Counted from the first letter of the stretch, positions 42,131-50,638 are shown. The stretch is 64,000 bases of DNA from Thermoflexus hugenholtzii JAD2 (GCF_900187885.1 NZ_FYEK01000027.1:87630-151629), one strand, 5' to 3'. A program made the numbers and translations. The notes: a model not told the origin generated them from the letters alone.

Positions 42131-43344
42131 CAACGATCTTTTAATGAAAATAAGTAGTCATATATCATCAAGATTAGAGCAATTGGTGGAAAGAAGGCTA
42201 GAAGAGCAACTCGCAGTAATGCGCCAGCAAATAGGAGGAAAAAAGATCCTAAATAAACAAAAATTATTAAATACAATAATCGATAAGATGGTTTCCAGGC
42301 TGACCAAAATGAAAAAATTGGTATAATTATAACCAAATCATGAATTAGGACATATGGTGCGGCTATTAACGGATATAGAATCGCAAATATCCAAGCAGGG
42401 ATTTGGTTTGGGAAGGGGAGGTTACGTAGCGAATGAGCGAGCCAGGCAAGCCCGATACCAAACAATAATAATTGTAATGTAGAAAAGATTGTTAAAATTG
42501 GCTTGGCGGATACCGGAAAAATGGTAGCCAGTAATCCGTAAGGTGTGATTAATGCGAATGAAGGGAAGCCCTGGATCCACGGCAACTCAAGCAGGAGAGA
42601 TTGAAGTCTAATATAATCCCAATATATTGCTAAATTTCCGCTCAATATGTCAATGAAGATCCATAGAATTGCAGTAGCGGTGAAAGTTAACAATGCGGCC
42701 CATTCCTTCCAGATCATCCATAATATGAGGAAACCAAGTGTAAAATGAGGCTTATACAGGAGAAGGCTACACAAGAGACCAGCTAAACTGGGGTGGCCGG
42801 CACGTTGCCACCACAGAATGTTGGTAACCAGCCATAGAGTAAGTCCATGATTTTGACCTACTCGCCAGCCTAATGCAAAAGGAAAGAATGAAAGAACAAG
42901 AATAATCATTTGCCAAAATGTTAATCCAGACGATTTTGTTTTATCGTTAATAATCATATAAAGTTGATGTGTTGAATGAAAAACCAAAATCAGGGTAAGT
43001 ATATTCCAGATGAGAAAAGCAACAGGCAAAGAGAAAACACTAAATATACTATAAAACATAGCTACATAGGGCGGACTAATAAATGGGTTGAGCCCTGGAT
43101 AAGAGGTGGGTGCAATGAGTGATTCTTGAATATGGGCTTGTGCTTGGAAATCGTATAGATGAGTCGGATTATGACGATAAAGGAGTCCCGCTCCATAGAG
43201 TGTAATGAAATCGGTCCCCAAGATGAACCCCCAACCTCCCTGCCAGCCTTGTCGAAAAAGAAAATCAAAGCCTATTGCTGCCCAAAGGACAGCAAAAATT
43301 AATCTTGGATAATTGTGAAGTCGCTGAATCATTTTATAGTTCAT
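42130..43344 (-). CDS. A+T-rich GT87-family (DUF2029) membrane glycosyltransferase
   Basis: 404 aa with the same layout as its GT87 neighbours: GTDFITLYGAGLLYRHNPTH, LNPFISPPYVAMFYSIFSVF, VGQNHGLTLWLV, SLLLYKPHFTLG. The DNA is strikingly A+T-rich with Lys/Asn/Ile codons ending in A or T, unlike everything else in the window, which points to recent acquisition. The start is taken as ATG 43344 (MNYKMIQRL); no good Shine-Dalgarno is visible. It lies 10 nt after the preceding gene and overlaps the next. Confidence 0.75.
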   Translation of the reverse strand: MNYKMIQRLHNYPRLIFAVLWAAIGFDFLFRQGWQGGWGFILGTDFITLYGAGLLYRHNPTHLYDFQAQAHIQESLIAPTSYPGLNPFISPPYVAMFYSIFSVFSLPVAFLIWNILTLILVFHSTHQLYMIINDKTKSSGLTFWQMIILVLSFFPFALGWRVGQNHGLTLWLVTNILWWQRAGHPSLAGLLCSLLLYKPHFTLGFLILWMIWKEWAALLTFTATAILWIFIDILSGNLAIYWDYIRLQSLLLELPWIQGFPSFALITPYGLLATIFPVSAKPILTIFSTLQLLLFGIGLAWLAHSLRNLPFPNQIPAWIFAILYPLIAAPYVLIHDLVIIIPIFSFWSAWKPSYRLLYLIIFVYLGSFFLLFAGALLRVALLAFFPPIALILMIYDYLFSLKDR

Positions 43345-43354
43345 TGGTTGTTTT

Positions 43355-44968
43355 CTATTTAACCTTGCTGATCTCAAAGATGTATATCGGTGGATGCAAG
43401 AAAGATGGGCTCCCGGATAGCGAACGGGGACCGCATGGCCGATCATCCCGGTAGTAAAGATGGGTCACGCGGTAGCGTTGAAGCAAGGCGCGTTCCTCCT
43501 CAGGGGGAAGGTCCCCCTGGAAGAAGGCGGCCACCTCCTCTCGTTTCCGGGCCACCTGGAATGTCGCTCCGGGGTGGCCCAGGACCACCCGGCCCCGGAT
43601 GTAACCGGCCAGGAAGTTCCCATCCTCCTCGCAGGCGAGCACGACCACCTGCGCCCCCTGCTGGCGCAACCCCATGGCGGCCTCGAAGGCGGCAACCGGC
43701 TCGAACACTGCCCGAGGGAAAGGGCCTGTCCCCAGCATGGAGAGCGCATACACCGTGTAGAGAAACGCGTTCTGACTATACAGCGCGATCCCTATCGCGG
43801 CGCCCCCGAGAACACGACGACCGGGGGTGGTCCACCACGAGCGAAAGCGGGCGTATAAATCCGCCGCCACGGGAGCCGCGAGCGCGGATAGGAGCGGCCC
43901 GATGCCATATGCAAAGCGCCGAGCGTAGGGAAGCGGCAGGTAGGAGAGAAGGAACAGCGCGCCGGCGGATCCGGCGAGGAACCGCCAGCGGGTGACGTCT
44001 GGGCCCGCCGACGCGCCCCATCCCCGAAGGACGCCCGGGAGCGCGAGAAGCCCCATCAGGCCGAAGGCGGCCAGGACCAGCGGAGGCGGATAAGGCGGCT
44101 GGAGGTTCTGCTGACCATACGCGACGCTCCAGAACGGATCGCGCTGGAAGATGGCGACATGATAGCCCACCAGCGGGACCGTCAGGAGGACCGGGGGGGC
44201 GATGTGGCGGAGCCCCGGGATCATCTCCTGACGGTGGACGCTGAGCCACACGCAGAGGAAGGCCAGGAAGGAGATCAGGCTGAAGGGATTCAGCGCGGCC
44301 AGGAGGAGCGGCGTTGCGGAGAGGCGCAGCCTGGATCCCATCGAGGCGGAGGAGGGCGGGGCGCTCAGGTCGGAGAGCGCCGTCAGGAGCAGGGCCAGGG
44401 CGAGGGTGAGATGAGGCGGCGCCATCAGGGCCAGGAACGTGTTGTGTTCGATCCGCGTGGCCACATCCATGGCCGCCTGCCCCCATGGAGATGCGATGCG
44501 GAACAGGGAGAGGCCCAGCGGGATCATCCAGACCGGCCCGGTGGAAAGCGCCAGCCCAAGGGCGATGGGATGGTGTTCCCGGTCTGGAAGGAAAGCGCCG
44601 AAGAAGCTCAGCAGGCGATCCCAGAGGATCAGAAGGCCCGCCACGGCCACGACGGCGTAGAGGCTTTCCAGGGGGGCTCCGAGGATCCGAGCGAGATGCC
44701 CCAGCGCGACATAAAAGAGATACTGCAGGGCGGGCGGATGGGGCTCCGGGGAGAACCGATTCACGATCCGCCAGGCGCCGGCCATGCCCTGATCCATCGC
44801 CGAGAGATACTGGGAGAAATCCCCGCCGTAGACCCAGGGTCGGGCCAGCCGCCAGCCCGCCGGCGGAAACCCGAACGCGATCGCCACCGGCCCTCCCAGG
44901 AGCAGGAGAAGGACGAGGGCCCCGATCGGTTTCTGAAGAATCGGGAGACGGGCGTGCTTCTTCTCCAT
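43355..44968 (-). CDS. large polytopic membrane protein, GT-C-like
   Basis: 537 aa with about ten transmembrane segments. The first loop (RPWVYGGDFSQYLSAMDQGM) has an Asp, and the next conserved piece is NRFSPEPHPPALQYLFYVAL, a pattern of GT-C glycosyltransferases. The soluble C-terminus (QQGAQVVVLACEEDGNFLAG, ...RYRVTHLYYRDD) resembles the C-terminal domain of sibling proteins in Chloroflexota. ATG 44968 is taken, with GTG 44977 as alternative. First gene of the membrane cluster. The native G+C content contrasts with the next gene. Confidence 0.65.
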   Translation of the reverse strand: MEKKHARLPILQKPIGALVLLLLLGGPVAIAFGFPPAGWRLARPWVYGGDFSQYLSAMDQGMAGAWRIVNRFSPEPHPPALQYLFYVALGHLARILGAPLESLYAVVAVAGLLILWDRLLSFFGAFLPDREHHPIALGLALSTGPVWMIPLGLSLFRIASPWGQAAMDVATRIEHNTFLALMAPPHLTLALALLLTALSDLSAPPSSASMGSRLRLSATPLLLAALNPFSLISFLAFLCVWLSVHRQEMIPGLRHIAPPVLLTVPLVGYHVAIFQRDPFWSVAYGQQNLQPPYPPPLVLAAFGLMGLLALPGVLRGWGASAGPDVTRWRFLAGSAGALFLLSYLPLPYARRFAYGIGPLLSALAAPVAADLYARFRSWWTTPGRRVLGGAAIGIALYSQNAFLYTVYALSMLGTGPFPRAVFEPVAAFEAAMGLRQQGAQVVVLACEEDGNFLAGYIRGRVVLGHPGATFQVARKREEVAAFFQGDLPPEEERALLQRYRVTHLYYRDDRPCGPRSLSGSPSFLHPPIYIFEISKVK

Positions 44969-45034
44969 TGGGATCACGCTGTCCGGTTTTAGAAAGAGAC
45001 AGGATACCGAAGGCCCATTTTCAAGCGCACGTTC

Positions 45035-46051
45035 TCACTTCGGCGGCCGCTGATAGCGGCGGCGCAGGGCCTCAAGGGGGGCGCCCCGCACCTCGATGCG
45101 AACCCCCTGGCCGATCCCGGCCCAGATCCCCCAGTGCAGGTGTTCGATCTCCTCTGGATCGAAGCCCATCAGCCGGGCGCCGATGACGTCGACGGCCAGG
45201 GGATCGGCCCCCACGAGCAGCACCCCGTGGGGCACCGGCGTCCCGAACAGCGGCCCATCCCCCTCCATCCCGATGACGCCGTCGATGACGCTGACGACGG
45301 GGGGCAGGCTCTGGCGCAGGCCCAGGATGCTGGGCGTGAGGCCGTTGACGTGCAGCATGTTCTTGGGCCACCCGTAACGGATCCCGGGGACCACCCCGAA
45401 CAGGTTCTTGAGGCTCAGGGTGACGCCAGCCCAGTGATGGGTCTTGAGCTTGGCGGCGGAGACGATGAGATCGGCCTCGACGACGTGGCGGGGGAGCCAC
45501 AGGCGCGGCTGCCCGGGGAACCAGCCGTCCCGCGCGGGGACCGGCCGGGGATCGTCGTAGTTGAGGTCGATGAAGGGGATCCCCCGGCGGGCCAGGACGG
45601 CGGCCAGGCCGCTGTGCTCGACCACCGGCCCGGCGTCCCGGCGGAACCCGGGGCCCTCGCCGACGACGATCTCCGCCGCCCCCCGGGCGCGCAGCACATC
45701 GAGGATCGCGCCCACCACCTCGGGGGCGGTGACCAGGGGGCGTCCTTCGATCCACTCGATCAGGTTCGGCTTCACCAGCACCCGCTTGCCGGCCACATCC
45801 GGCATGCCGGCCTGATCCCACAGCGCCATCAGGGCGTCCCGCAGCAGGGCCTCATCGTAGGAGAGGGAGGCGCCCAGGGCCACCGTCGCCGGGGGCTCCA
45901 CCCGCCGCCGCCAGCCCCGCAGCAGCCAGGCCAGGAACCGCCGCACGCCCACCGGCTGCGTTCGGCGCTCGGCGAAGGCCAGCCCGCCCCCGATGCCGGC
46001 CAGGAGCAGCAGGCGCAGGAAGGCCCGTCGGGTCAGCCGCGGGGCGGCCAT
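45035..46051 (-). CDS. Tat-exported DUF362 protein
   Basis: 338 aa. The N-terminal twin-arginine signal is TRRAFLRLLLLAGIGGGLAF. The DUF362 domain follows: KRVLVKPNLIEWIEG, VGEGPGFRRD, LIVSAAKLKTHHWAGVTLSL, KNLFGVVPG and GVLLVGADPLAVDVIGARLM. DUF362 proteins often carry Fe-S clusters or bind polyanionic ligands; no CxxCxxC ferredoxin motif is seen here. It overlaps the upstream toroid gene by 19 nt, so the two are cotranslated. Confidence 0.8.
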   Translation of the reverse strand: MAAPRLTRRAFLRLLLLAGIGGGLAFAERRTQPVGVRRFLAWLLRGWRRRVEPPATVALGASLSYDEALLRDALMALWDQAGMPDVAGKRVLVKPNLIEWIEGRPLVTAPEVVGAILDVLRARGAAEIVVGEGPGFRRDAGPVVEHSGLAAVLARRGIPFIDLNYDDPRPVPARDGWFPGQPRLWLPRHVVEADLIVSAAKLKTHHWAGVTLSLKNLFGVVPGIRYGWPKNMLHVNGLTPSILGLRQSLPPVVSVIDGVIGMEGDGPLFGTPVPHGVLLVGADPLAVDVIGARLMGFDPEEIEHLHWGIWAGIGQGVRIEVRGAPLEALRRRYQRPPK

Positions 46052-46935
46052 GGCCAGCCTCCGTTCAGGGCCAGCGCCGACAGGGCGGTGACGTAAGGGT
46101 TGCTTTCCCAGCTTCCATCCGGCGCTTGTTGCCTTTGCAGCCGCTCTCGGGCCTCCGGGTCCTCGATCCCTATGGCGGCCAGGGCGATCTGCCCCAGGGC
46201 CAGGGCCATGGCCCCGCCGTCCCGATGCATCTCCGCGCGCAGCGCCGCGACGTCCTCCGGGCGGATCGCCTGCGGGGAGAGGATCTGGAGGGCGAGGAGC
46301 GCCCAGGCGGTGGGGTGGGGGCGGGGGGGCAGGTTCGCCCCCAGCATGAAAGGGTTGCCGAAGTTCCAGCCGCCGCCGACGCACCGCCGGTCCACGAGAT
46401 AGCCCACCGCCTCCGCGATCCGGTCCCGGTGCGTCTCCACGGCGGCGGCGGCGTGAAGGGCGAGCAGGGCCAGGGCGGTGGGTTCCACCCAGGAGGCCTC
46501 CCCGGGCCGCCAGGGCCAGCCCCGGAGGGACGGATCGATCCGCAGGGTCCGGCGCACCTCGGCGGTCAGCTCCGCGGCCTCGATCCGGATGACGGGTATC
46601 TCGATCAGCCAGCGCACGCCCCGGGCGACCTCAGGAGCTCGAGGGTCCAGACGGGCCAGCCCGAGGATCCCCCAGGCGGTCATCCAGTGGCTTTCGGGGT
46701 CCTCGGGATCCATGCCCCAACCCCCATCCGGCCGCTGCGCCGCTTCCAGCCATCGCCGGGCCCGTTCTACGGCCGGCGCGGCCTCGGGGTCCGGACCCAG
46801 GGCCACAAGGGCTGCCCCGGTGGGCTCCGTCGCCGAAGGGGATCCGGGTCGGTAGCCCCATCCCCCGTCCGGGTTCTGGGATCGGGCCAGGAAGGCCCGG
46901 GCGTTTCGGGCCGAAGGCTCTCCCGGCGTGCCCAT
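46033..46935 (-). CDS. prenyltransferase/squalene-cyclase repeat (alpha/alpha-toroid) protein
   Basis: 300 aa made of alpha/alpha-barrel repeats with QW-like motifs: SQNPDGGWG, AQRPDGGWG, RRCVGGGWN, QQAPDGSWE. The DxDD motif of class II terpene cyclases and the zinc ligands of prenyltransferases were not seen, so it is more likely a binding or structural toroid than an active cyclase. No signal peptide. It is coupled to the DUF362 gene downstream. Confidence 0.75.
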   Translation of the reverse strand: MGTPGEPSARNARAFLARSQNPDGGWGYRPGSPSATEPTGAALVALGPDPEAAPAVERARRWLEAAQRPDGGWGMDPEDPESHWMTAWGILGLARLDPRAPEVARGVRWLIEIPVIRIEAAELTAEVRRTLRIDPSLRGWPWRPGEASWVEPTALALLALHAAAAVETHRDRIAEAVGYLVDRRCVGGGWNFGNPFMLGANLPPRPHPTAWALLALQILSPQAIRPEDVAALRAEMHRDGGAMALALGQIALAAIGIEDPEARERLQRQQAPDGSWESNPYVTALSALALNGGWPWPPRG

Positions 46936-47029
46936 CCGCTCCCCGTGAAGCGAAAGTCCTTCCTAAGGAACGACGTCCATGCTTCGTGAGGTGCCTTTGT
47001 CATTCTACCTGGGATCATGGACAGAAAGG

Positions 47030-47065
47030 CCGGGATCCCGTTCCGTTGGAAGAACAGGATCCCGG
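47030..47065 (-). terminator. terminator of flp copy 1
   Basis: CCGGGATCC...GGATCCCGG arms with inner CGTTC/GAACA pairing, directly after the pilin gene. The same hairpin follows copy 2 at 47456-47491. Confidence 0.6.
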
Positions 47066-47089
47066 CCCTTGGGGAGGAGAAGGGGTGCT

Positions 47090-47263
47090 TTACGAACCCT
47101 GCAGGCCGCTGACGATGGAGGAGAACACGGTGCTGACCTGGGTGCCCAGGATGGTGAGGATGGCGATGACCACGACGGCGATCAGCACCAGGATCAGGGC
47201 ATACTCCACCAGCCCCTGCCCCTTCTCCCGCAACCACAGCCACGCTTGAAGCAACCGGACCAT
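47090..47263 (-). CDS. flp: Flp-type pilin, copy 1
   Basis: 57-aa prepilin, translated directly: MVRLLQAWLWLREKG then QGLVEYALILVLIAVVVIAI. The class IVb Flp cleavage motif G|xxxxEY is present (cleavage after G15, E20-Y21), followed by a hydrophobic core and a short tail ending SGLQGS. It would be a subunit of tight-adherence (Tad) pili, processed by a TadV-type peptidase. AAGGAGG lies 6 nt before the ATG. No tad genes are in the window. It is nearly identical to copy 2. Confidence 0.85.
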   Translation of the reverse strand: MVRLLQAWLWLREKGQGLVEYALILVLIAVVVIAILTILGTQVSTVFSSIVSGLQGS

Positions 47264-47327
47264 CACGCACCTCCTTGGGTTTAAGGTTTCTGACCCATAG
47301 TGTAAGCCGTTCGCGCCCGGAGGCGAG

Positions 47328-47340
47328 TAGGACTTTGGTC
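47328..47340 (-). promoter_or_regulatory. conserved box upstream of flp copy 1
   Basis: GACCAAAGTCCTA on the minus strand, 65 nt before the ATG, identical to a box 60-62 nt before flp copy 2. There is no clear -35 at either promoter, so it may be an activator site. Confidence 0.45.
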
Positions 47341-47455
47341 ATGGGGGGTTGAGAGCCTGTTGGCTCGCGGTGTGCCCATTTTTAGAATCCTGGCGATCGC
47401 GCCCTCCGTTGCCTGGAAAAGTGGGAGCGCTTCCGGGAGAGCGTCCCCACCCAAG

Positions 47456-47491
47456 CCGGGATCCCGTTCCGCCATGAGAACAGGATCCCGG
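47456..47491 (-). terminator. terminator of flp copy 2
   Basis: Same GGGATCCCGTTC/GAACAGGATCCC hairpin as at 47030-47065, ending the second pilin transcript before copy 1. Each pilin gene is therefore its own unit. Confidence 0.6.
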
Positions 47492-47515
47492 CCCTTGGGG
47501 AGGAGAAGGGGTGCT

Positions 47516-47689
47516 TTACGAACCCTGCAGGCCGCTGACGATGGAGGAGAACACGGTGCTGACCTGGGTGCCCAGGATGGTGAGGATGGCGATGACCACG
47601 ATGGCGATCAGCACCAGGATCAGGGCATACTCCACCAGCGCCTGGCCCCTTTCCCGCAACCCCAGCCACGCTTGAAGCAACCGGACCAT
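47516..47689 (-). CDS. flp: Flp-type pilin, copy 2
   Basis: 57-aa prepilin MVRLLQAWLGLRERG-QALVEYALILVLIAIVVIAI... with the same G|xxxxEY processing site. It differs from copy 1 at only a few residues (G for W at 10, R for K at 14, A for G at 17, I for V at 30). AGGAGG lies 6 nt upstream. The duplicated unit covers the gene and its terminator (47027-47275 versus 47453-47701) with an unrelated spacer between. Confidence 0.85.
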   Translation of the reverse strand: MVRLLQAWLGLRERGQALVEYALILVLIAIVVIAILTILGTQVSTVFSSIVSGLQGS

Positions 47690-47748
47690 CGCACACCTCC
47701 TGATTCAGAATTCTCACTTAAATATACGCTCAAAACACGCTCCGGAGA

Positions 47749-47792
47749 ATAGGACTTTGGTCCTAATATGCCAGGTTAAGATGATTTAACCG
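47749..47792 (-). promoter_or_regulatory. operator-like elements upstream of flp copy 2
   Basis: AGGACCAAAGTCCT (47764-47751) is a 5-bp inverted repeat around CAAA shared with copy 1. Beyond it lies a GGTTAA-6-TTAACC palindrome (47774-47791) not found at copy 1. A TATATT sequence 27 nt downstream of the box could be the -10. Confidence 0.45.
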
Positions 47793-47932
47793 AATGGAGT
47801 TTAAGAGAATCTATGAAGCTCTCTTAAAGGTGAAGGTGAGGCTTGCGGATGGACTCGGGGGAGATCGGAGGGGTGGAGGGGAAGTGGGGGCGAGGCGGGT
47901 GAGGGATCCGCCCCGCCCCGGCGGGGTCGCGT

Positions 47933-48880
47933 TCAGCGGGGGGTGGCGGCGGTGGGGACCCCTCGGTGCTCCAGCTCGGCCAGGAACTTCTCGGCCTCCA
48001 TGGCGGCCATGGCCCCGAAGCCGGCCGAGGTGATGGCCTGCCGGAACCAGCGGTCGTGCACCTCGCCGGCGGCGAAGACCCCCGGGACGCTGGTGTGCAG
48101 CCGCTCGTTCACCCGGATGTAGCCGGCCTCGTCCAGCTCGAGCTGCCCCCGGAACAGGGCGGTGTTGGGCTCGTAGCCGATGAAGATGAAGACGCCATCA
48201 GTAGGGAACTCCCGCTCCTCCCCCGTCTTCACGTTCCGCAGGCGCACCGCCCGCACCCGGCCCTCGCCCAGGATGGCGGTGACGATGGTGTCGGTGATGA
48301 ACCCGATCTTCGGGTTGCGGCGGGCGCGCTCCTGCAGGATGGGCTGCGCGCGGAACTGGTCGCGCCGGTGGATGATGGTCACCCGGCGGGCGTAGCGGGT
48401 GAGGAAGAGGCCTTCTTGGAAGGCGCTGTCGCCCCCGCCCACCACGACCACCTCTTTGTCCGTGAAGAAGAAGCCGTCGCAGGTGGCGCACACCGACACG
48501 CCGCGCCCCCAGAACTCCTGCTCCCCCGGGACGTTCAGGCGGCGCGGGGTGGCCCCGGTGGCGACGATCACCGCCTTCGCCTGGTATTCCCCTCCGTAGG
48601 TTCGGATCTGGAAGGGATGCCCTCGGAAGTCCACCTCGATGGCCTCGTCGAACTCAAAGCGGGCGCCGAAACGCTCGGCCTGTTGCTTCATGCGCTCCGC
48701 CAGCTCCGCCCCCCCGATGGGCTCCGGGAAGCCGGGGAAGTTCTCGACGAGGTCGGTGGTGGCGATCTGCCCGCCGACGCTGTTGCCGGTGATCACCAGC
48801 GGCGAGAGGTTCGCCCGCGCCGCGTAGAGGGCCGCCGTCAGCCCCGCCGGCCCCGCGCCCAGGATGATCAGGTTCTCCAT
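47933..48880 (-). CDS. trxB: thioredoxin-disulfide reductase
   Basis: 315-aa FAD/NADPH flavoenzyme reducing thioredoxin. FAD motif [15 protein letters not shown], active disulfide C131-A-T-C134 ([12 protein letters not shown]), NADPH motif [11 protein letters not shown], and C-terminal FAD-binding [20 protein letters not shown]. The usual AAGD at the last motif is AAGE, a conservative change. It follows the Uma2 gene by 15 nt, in an apparent def-Uma2-trxB operon. Confidence 0.92.
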   Translation of the reverse strand: MENLIILGAGPAGLTAALYAARANLSPLVITGNSVGGQIATTDLVENFPGFPEPIGGAELAERMKQQAERFGARFEFDEAIEVDFRGHPFQIRTYGGEYQAKAVIVATGATPRRLNVPGEQEFWGRGVSVCATCDGFFFTDKEVVVVGGGDSAFQEGLFLTRYARRVTIIHRRDQFRAQPILQERARRNPKIGFITDTIVTAILGEGRVRAVRLRNVKTGEEREFPTDGVFIFIGYEPNTALFRGQLELDEAGYIRVNERLHTSVPGVFAAGEVHDRWFRQAITSAGFGAMAAMEAEKFLAELEHRGVPTAATPR

Positions 48881-48895
48881 CGTGACCCTCCGTCC

Positions 48896-49465
48896 TCATA
48901 GATCTCGGAACAAGTCCTCCAGGTCGACCTCCAGGCCCGGGATCAGGCCGCTGCGCACCCGACCCTTCCCCCGGGCGGTATCGGCCAGCACGAACCGCTC
49001 CCCCTCCAGCCGGTAGACCTCCACCCGCTGGGTGTCCGGATCGACCACCCAGTACTCCTGCACCCCGGCCTGGGCGTAGTCGTAGCGCTTCTCCAGCAGA
49101 TCCAGATGGGCCGTCGAGGGGGACAGGATCTCCACGATGAGGTCCGGCGCCCCCTCGATATGGGTCTCCCGCAGGCGGTCCGCGTGCTCTTTCAGGACGA
49201 CCAGGAGGTCGGGCTGGTAGACGGTGTCCTCCCGCAGCTTCACGTCCAGCGGCGCGTCGTAGACCCATCCGATGCCGGCTCGACGCACCGCCTCGACGAG
49301 CAGGAGCTCCAATCGCAGGGAGATTTCCTGATGCCTTCGGGATGGCGATGGGCTCGGCATGGGCACCCCCCGAACGAGGATCCAGTAGCCCGGTTGAGTC
49401 TCCGTCCACCGTCGGAAGTCCTCGTAGCGTTCGAACCGCAGGCCCTCGGCGATCGCGCGCGCCAT
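48896..49465 (-). CDS. Uma2-family (DUF820) putative endonuclease, copy 2
   Basis: 189 aa with YQPDLLVVLKEHAD, LIVEILSPSTAHLDLLEKRY and DYAQAGVQEYWVVDPDTQRV. It is related to, but clearly divergent from, the copy at 35477. It is compactly arranged between def (18 nt) and trxB (15 nt) and therefore probably cotranscribed. No repeat subfamily B flanks it. Function unknown. Confidence 0.85.
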   Translation of the reverse strand: MARAIAEGLRFERYEDFRRWTETQPGYWILVRGVPMPSPSPSRRHQEISLRLELLLVEAVRRAGIGWVYDAPLDVKLREDTVYQPDLLVVLKEHADRLRETHIEGAPDLIVEILSPSTAHLDLLEKRYDYAQAGVQEYWVVDPDTQRVEVYRLEGERFVLADTARGKGRVRSGLIPGLEVDLEDLFRDL

Positions 49466-49483
49466 CTTCTCCCCCTTTCGGTT

Positions 49484-49996
49484 TCAGGAAACCGGCTCCG
49501 GGACCGGCTGGGCGCGCCAGATTTTGGTGGGATCCTGGATGCGGTCCGGGAACAGGATGCCGTCCAGGTGGTCGATCTCGTGCTGGAAGACCCGGGCCAC
49601 CAGCCCCTCGGCCCGGATGCGGACCCGCCGCCCCTCCGGGTTGAGGCCGCGCACGATGACCCACCGGGCGCGGGGGACCCAGCCGTACCATCCGGGGATG
49701 GAGAGGCAGCCCTCCACCCCTTCCGCGATCTCCGGGGAGGCCTCGACGATCTCCGGGTTGATCACCGTGTAGAGCACCCCGCTGCCCGGCACCTCCTCGT
49801 CCTCCGGGACCTCGACGACGATCACCCGCAGGGGCTCCCCCACCTGCGGGGCGGCCAGCCCGATCCCCTCCGCCGCCCGCATGGTCTCGACCATGTCGGC
49901 GATCAGGCGGCGCAGGGCCGGGGTGATCCGCGTCACCGGCTCGGCCTTCCGCCGCAGGATGGGCTGATCCGCCATCACGATCGGCCGCACCGCCAT
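49484..49996 (-). CDS. def: peptide deformylase
   Basis: 170-aa metalloenzyme removing formyl groups from nascent proteins. All three motifs are present: GIGLAAPQVG, EGCLSIPG and HEIDHLDG (Cys and the two His bind the metal). ATG 49996 follows AGGAGGG by 11 nt. It is first of the leftward def-Uma2-trxB group. Confidence 0.93.
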   Translation of the reverse strand: MAVRPIVMADQPILRRKAEPVTRITPALRRLIADMVETMRAAEGIGLAAPQVGEPLRVIVVEVPEDEEVPGSGVLYTVINPEIVEASPEIAEGVEGCLSIPGWYGWVPRARWVIVRGLNPEGRRVRIRAEGLVARVFQHEIDHLDGILFPDRIQDPTKIWRAQPVPEPVS

Positions 49997-50124
49997 CGGT
50001 TCGTTCCCTCCTGGTCCCATGCGGATTAGATGCAGATCCCCGCGGCGCGTGACACCCCGGGAGCCCGGTCGTCCCGCCGCGCGTCTTCTCATTTTAAACG
50101 GAGTCCCCTCATTTTTGCGATCCC

Positions 50125-50570
50125 GCGGGGTCGAATGAATTCGGCCTGGGGAGGCCTTGGGCCGATGGTTGACCTGCGCGCCGAATGAATTCGGCCTTGG
50201 AAGGCCTTCGGCCGACGGTCGGCCTGCGCCGACCGGAAGAGTGTTCTTTACGTCGGCGGAGGCCGACGCTGGGCGCGCCAGCGCCTTGGAAGGCCGATTT
50301 CAATCGGCGCGAAGGCCTTCGGCCGACGGTCGACCTGCGCCGACCGGGAAGGCGTTCTTTACGTCGGCGGAGGCCGACGCGTGGCGCGCAGCGCCCCTGA
50401 AGGCCGATTTCAATCGGCGTGAAAAGGCCAACGCGGGGCGCGGAGCACGCCGAAGGAATTCGCCCTTGGTCGGAGGCATTCGTGTGTTCGTGTCTCTATT
50501 TGTGGACGGCCCGCCGCGACCGGTGAGGCCCTGGTAGGCTGCTGGCAGGCCGAAATGAATTTCGGCTTCC
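50125..50570. repeat. multi-hairpin repeat array 4 (subfamily A)
   Basis: Largest array. Elements include GCCGAATGAATTCGGC (50180-50195), GCCGATTTCAATCGGC (50293-50308 and 50403-50418) and GCCGAAATGAATTTCGGC (50549-50566). The module GGCCTTCGGCCGACGGTC recurs at 50203 and 50314, giving a unit of about 110-111 bp in 2 complete and 2 partial copies. It occupies the 640-bp gap between def and the PPDK-N gene. The same modules occur at 32.5 kb. Confidence 0.85.
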
Positions 50571-50638
50571 GTCTTTGACCGTTCGCCGCCCCCGCGGTAT
50601 GCTCCTATTTCGAAACCCCTCGGTTCGGGACGCTACCG

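Noticed and set aside
46033-46935. Active squalene-hopene or terpene cyclase
   Set aside because: QW-like repeats are present but the DxDD acid motif is not seen and the length (300 aa) is half that of cyclases.
47794-48033. 79-codon frame downstream of trxB
   Set aside because: Overlaps the trxB 3' end on the opposite strand, Arg/Gly-rich after the first 20 residues, no ribosome site.
50157-50537. 126-codon frame through array 4 repeating words such as RPSADGRPAPTG
   Set aside because: The peptide periodicity simply mirrors the ~110-bp DNA repeat, similar frames exist on the other strand, and the stems are conserved at DNA level.
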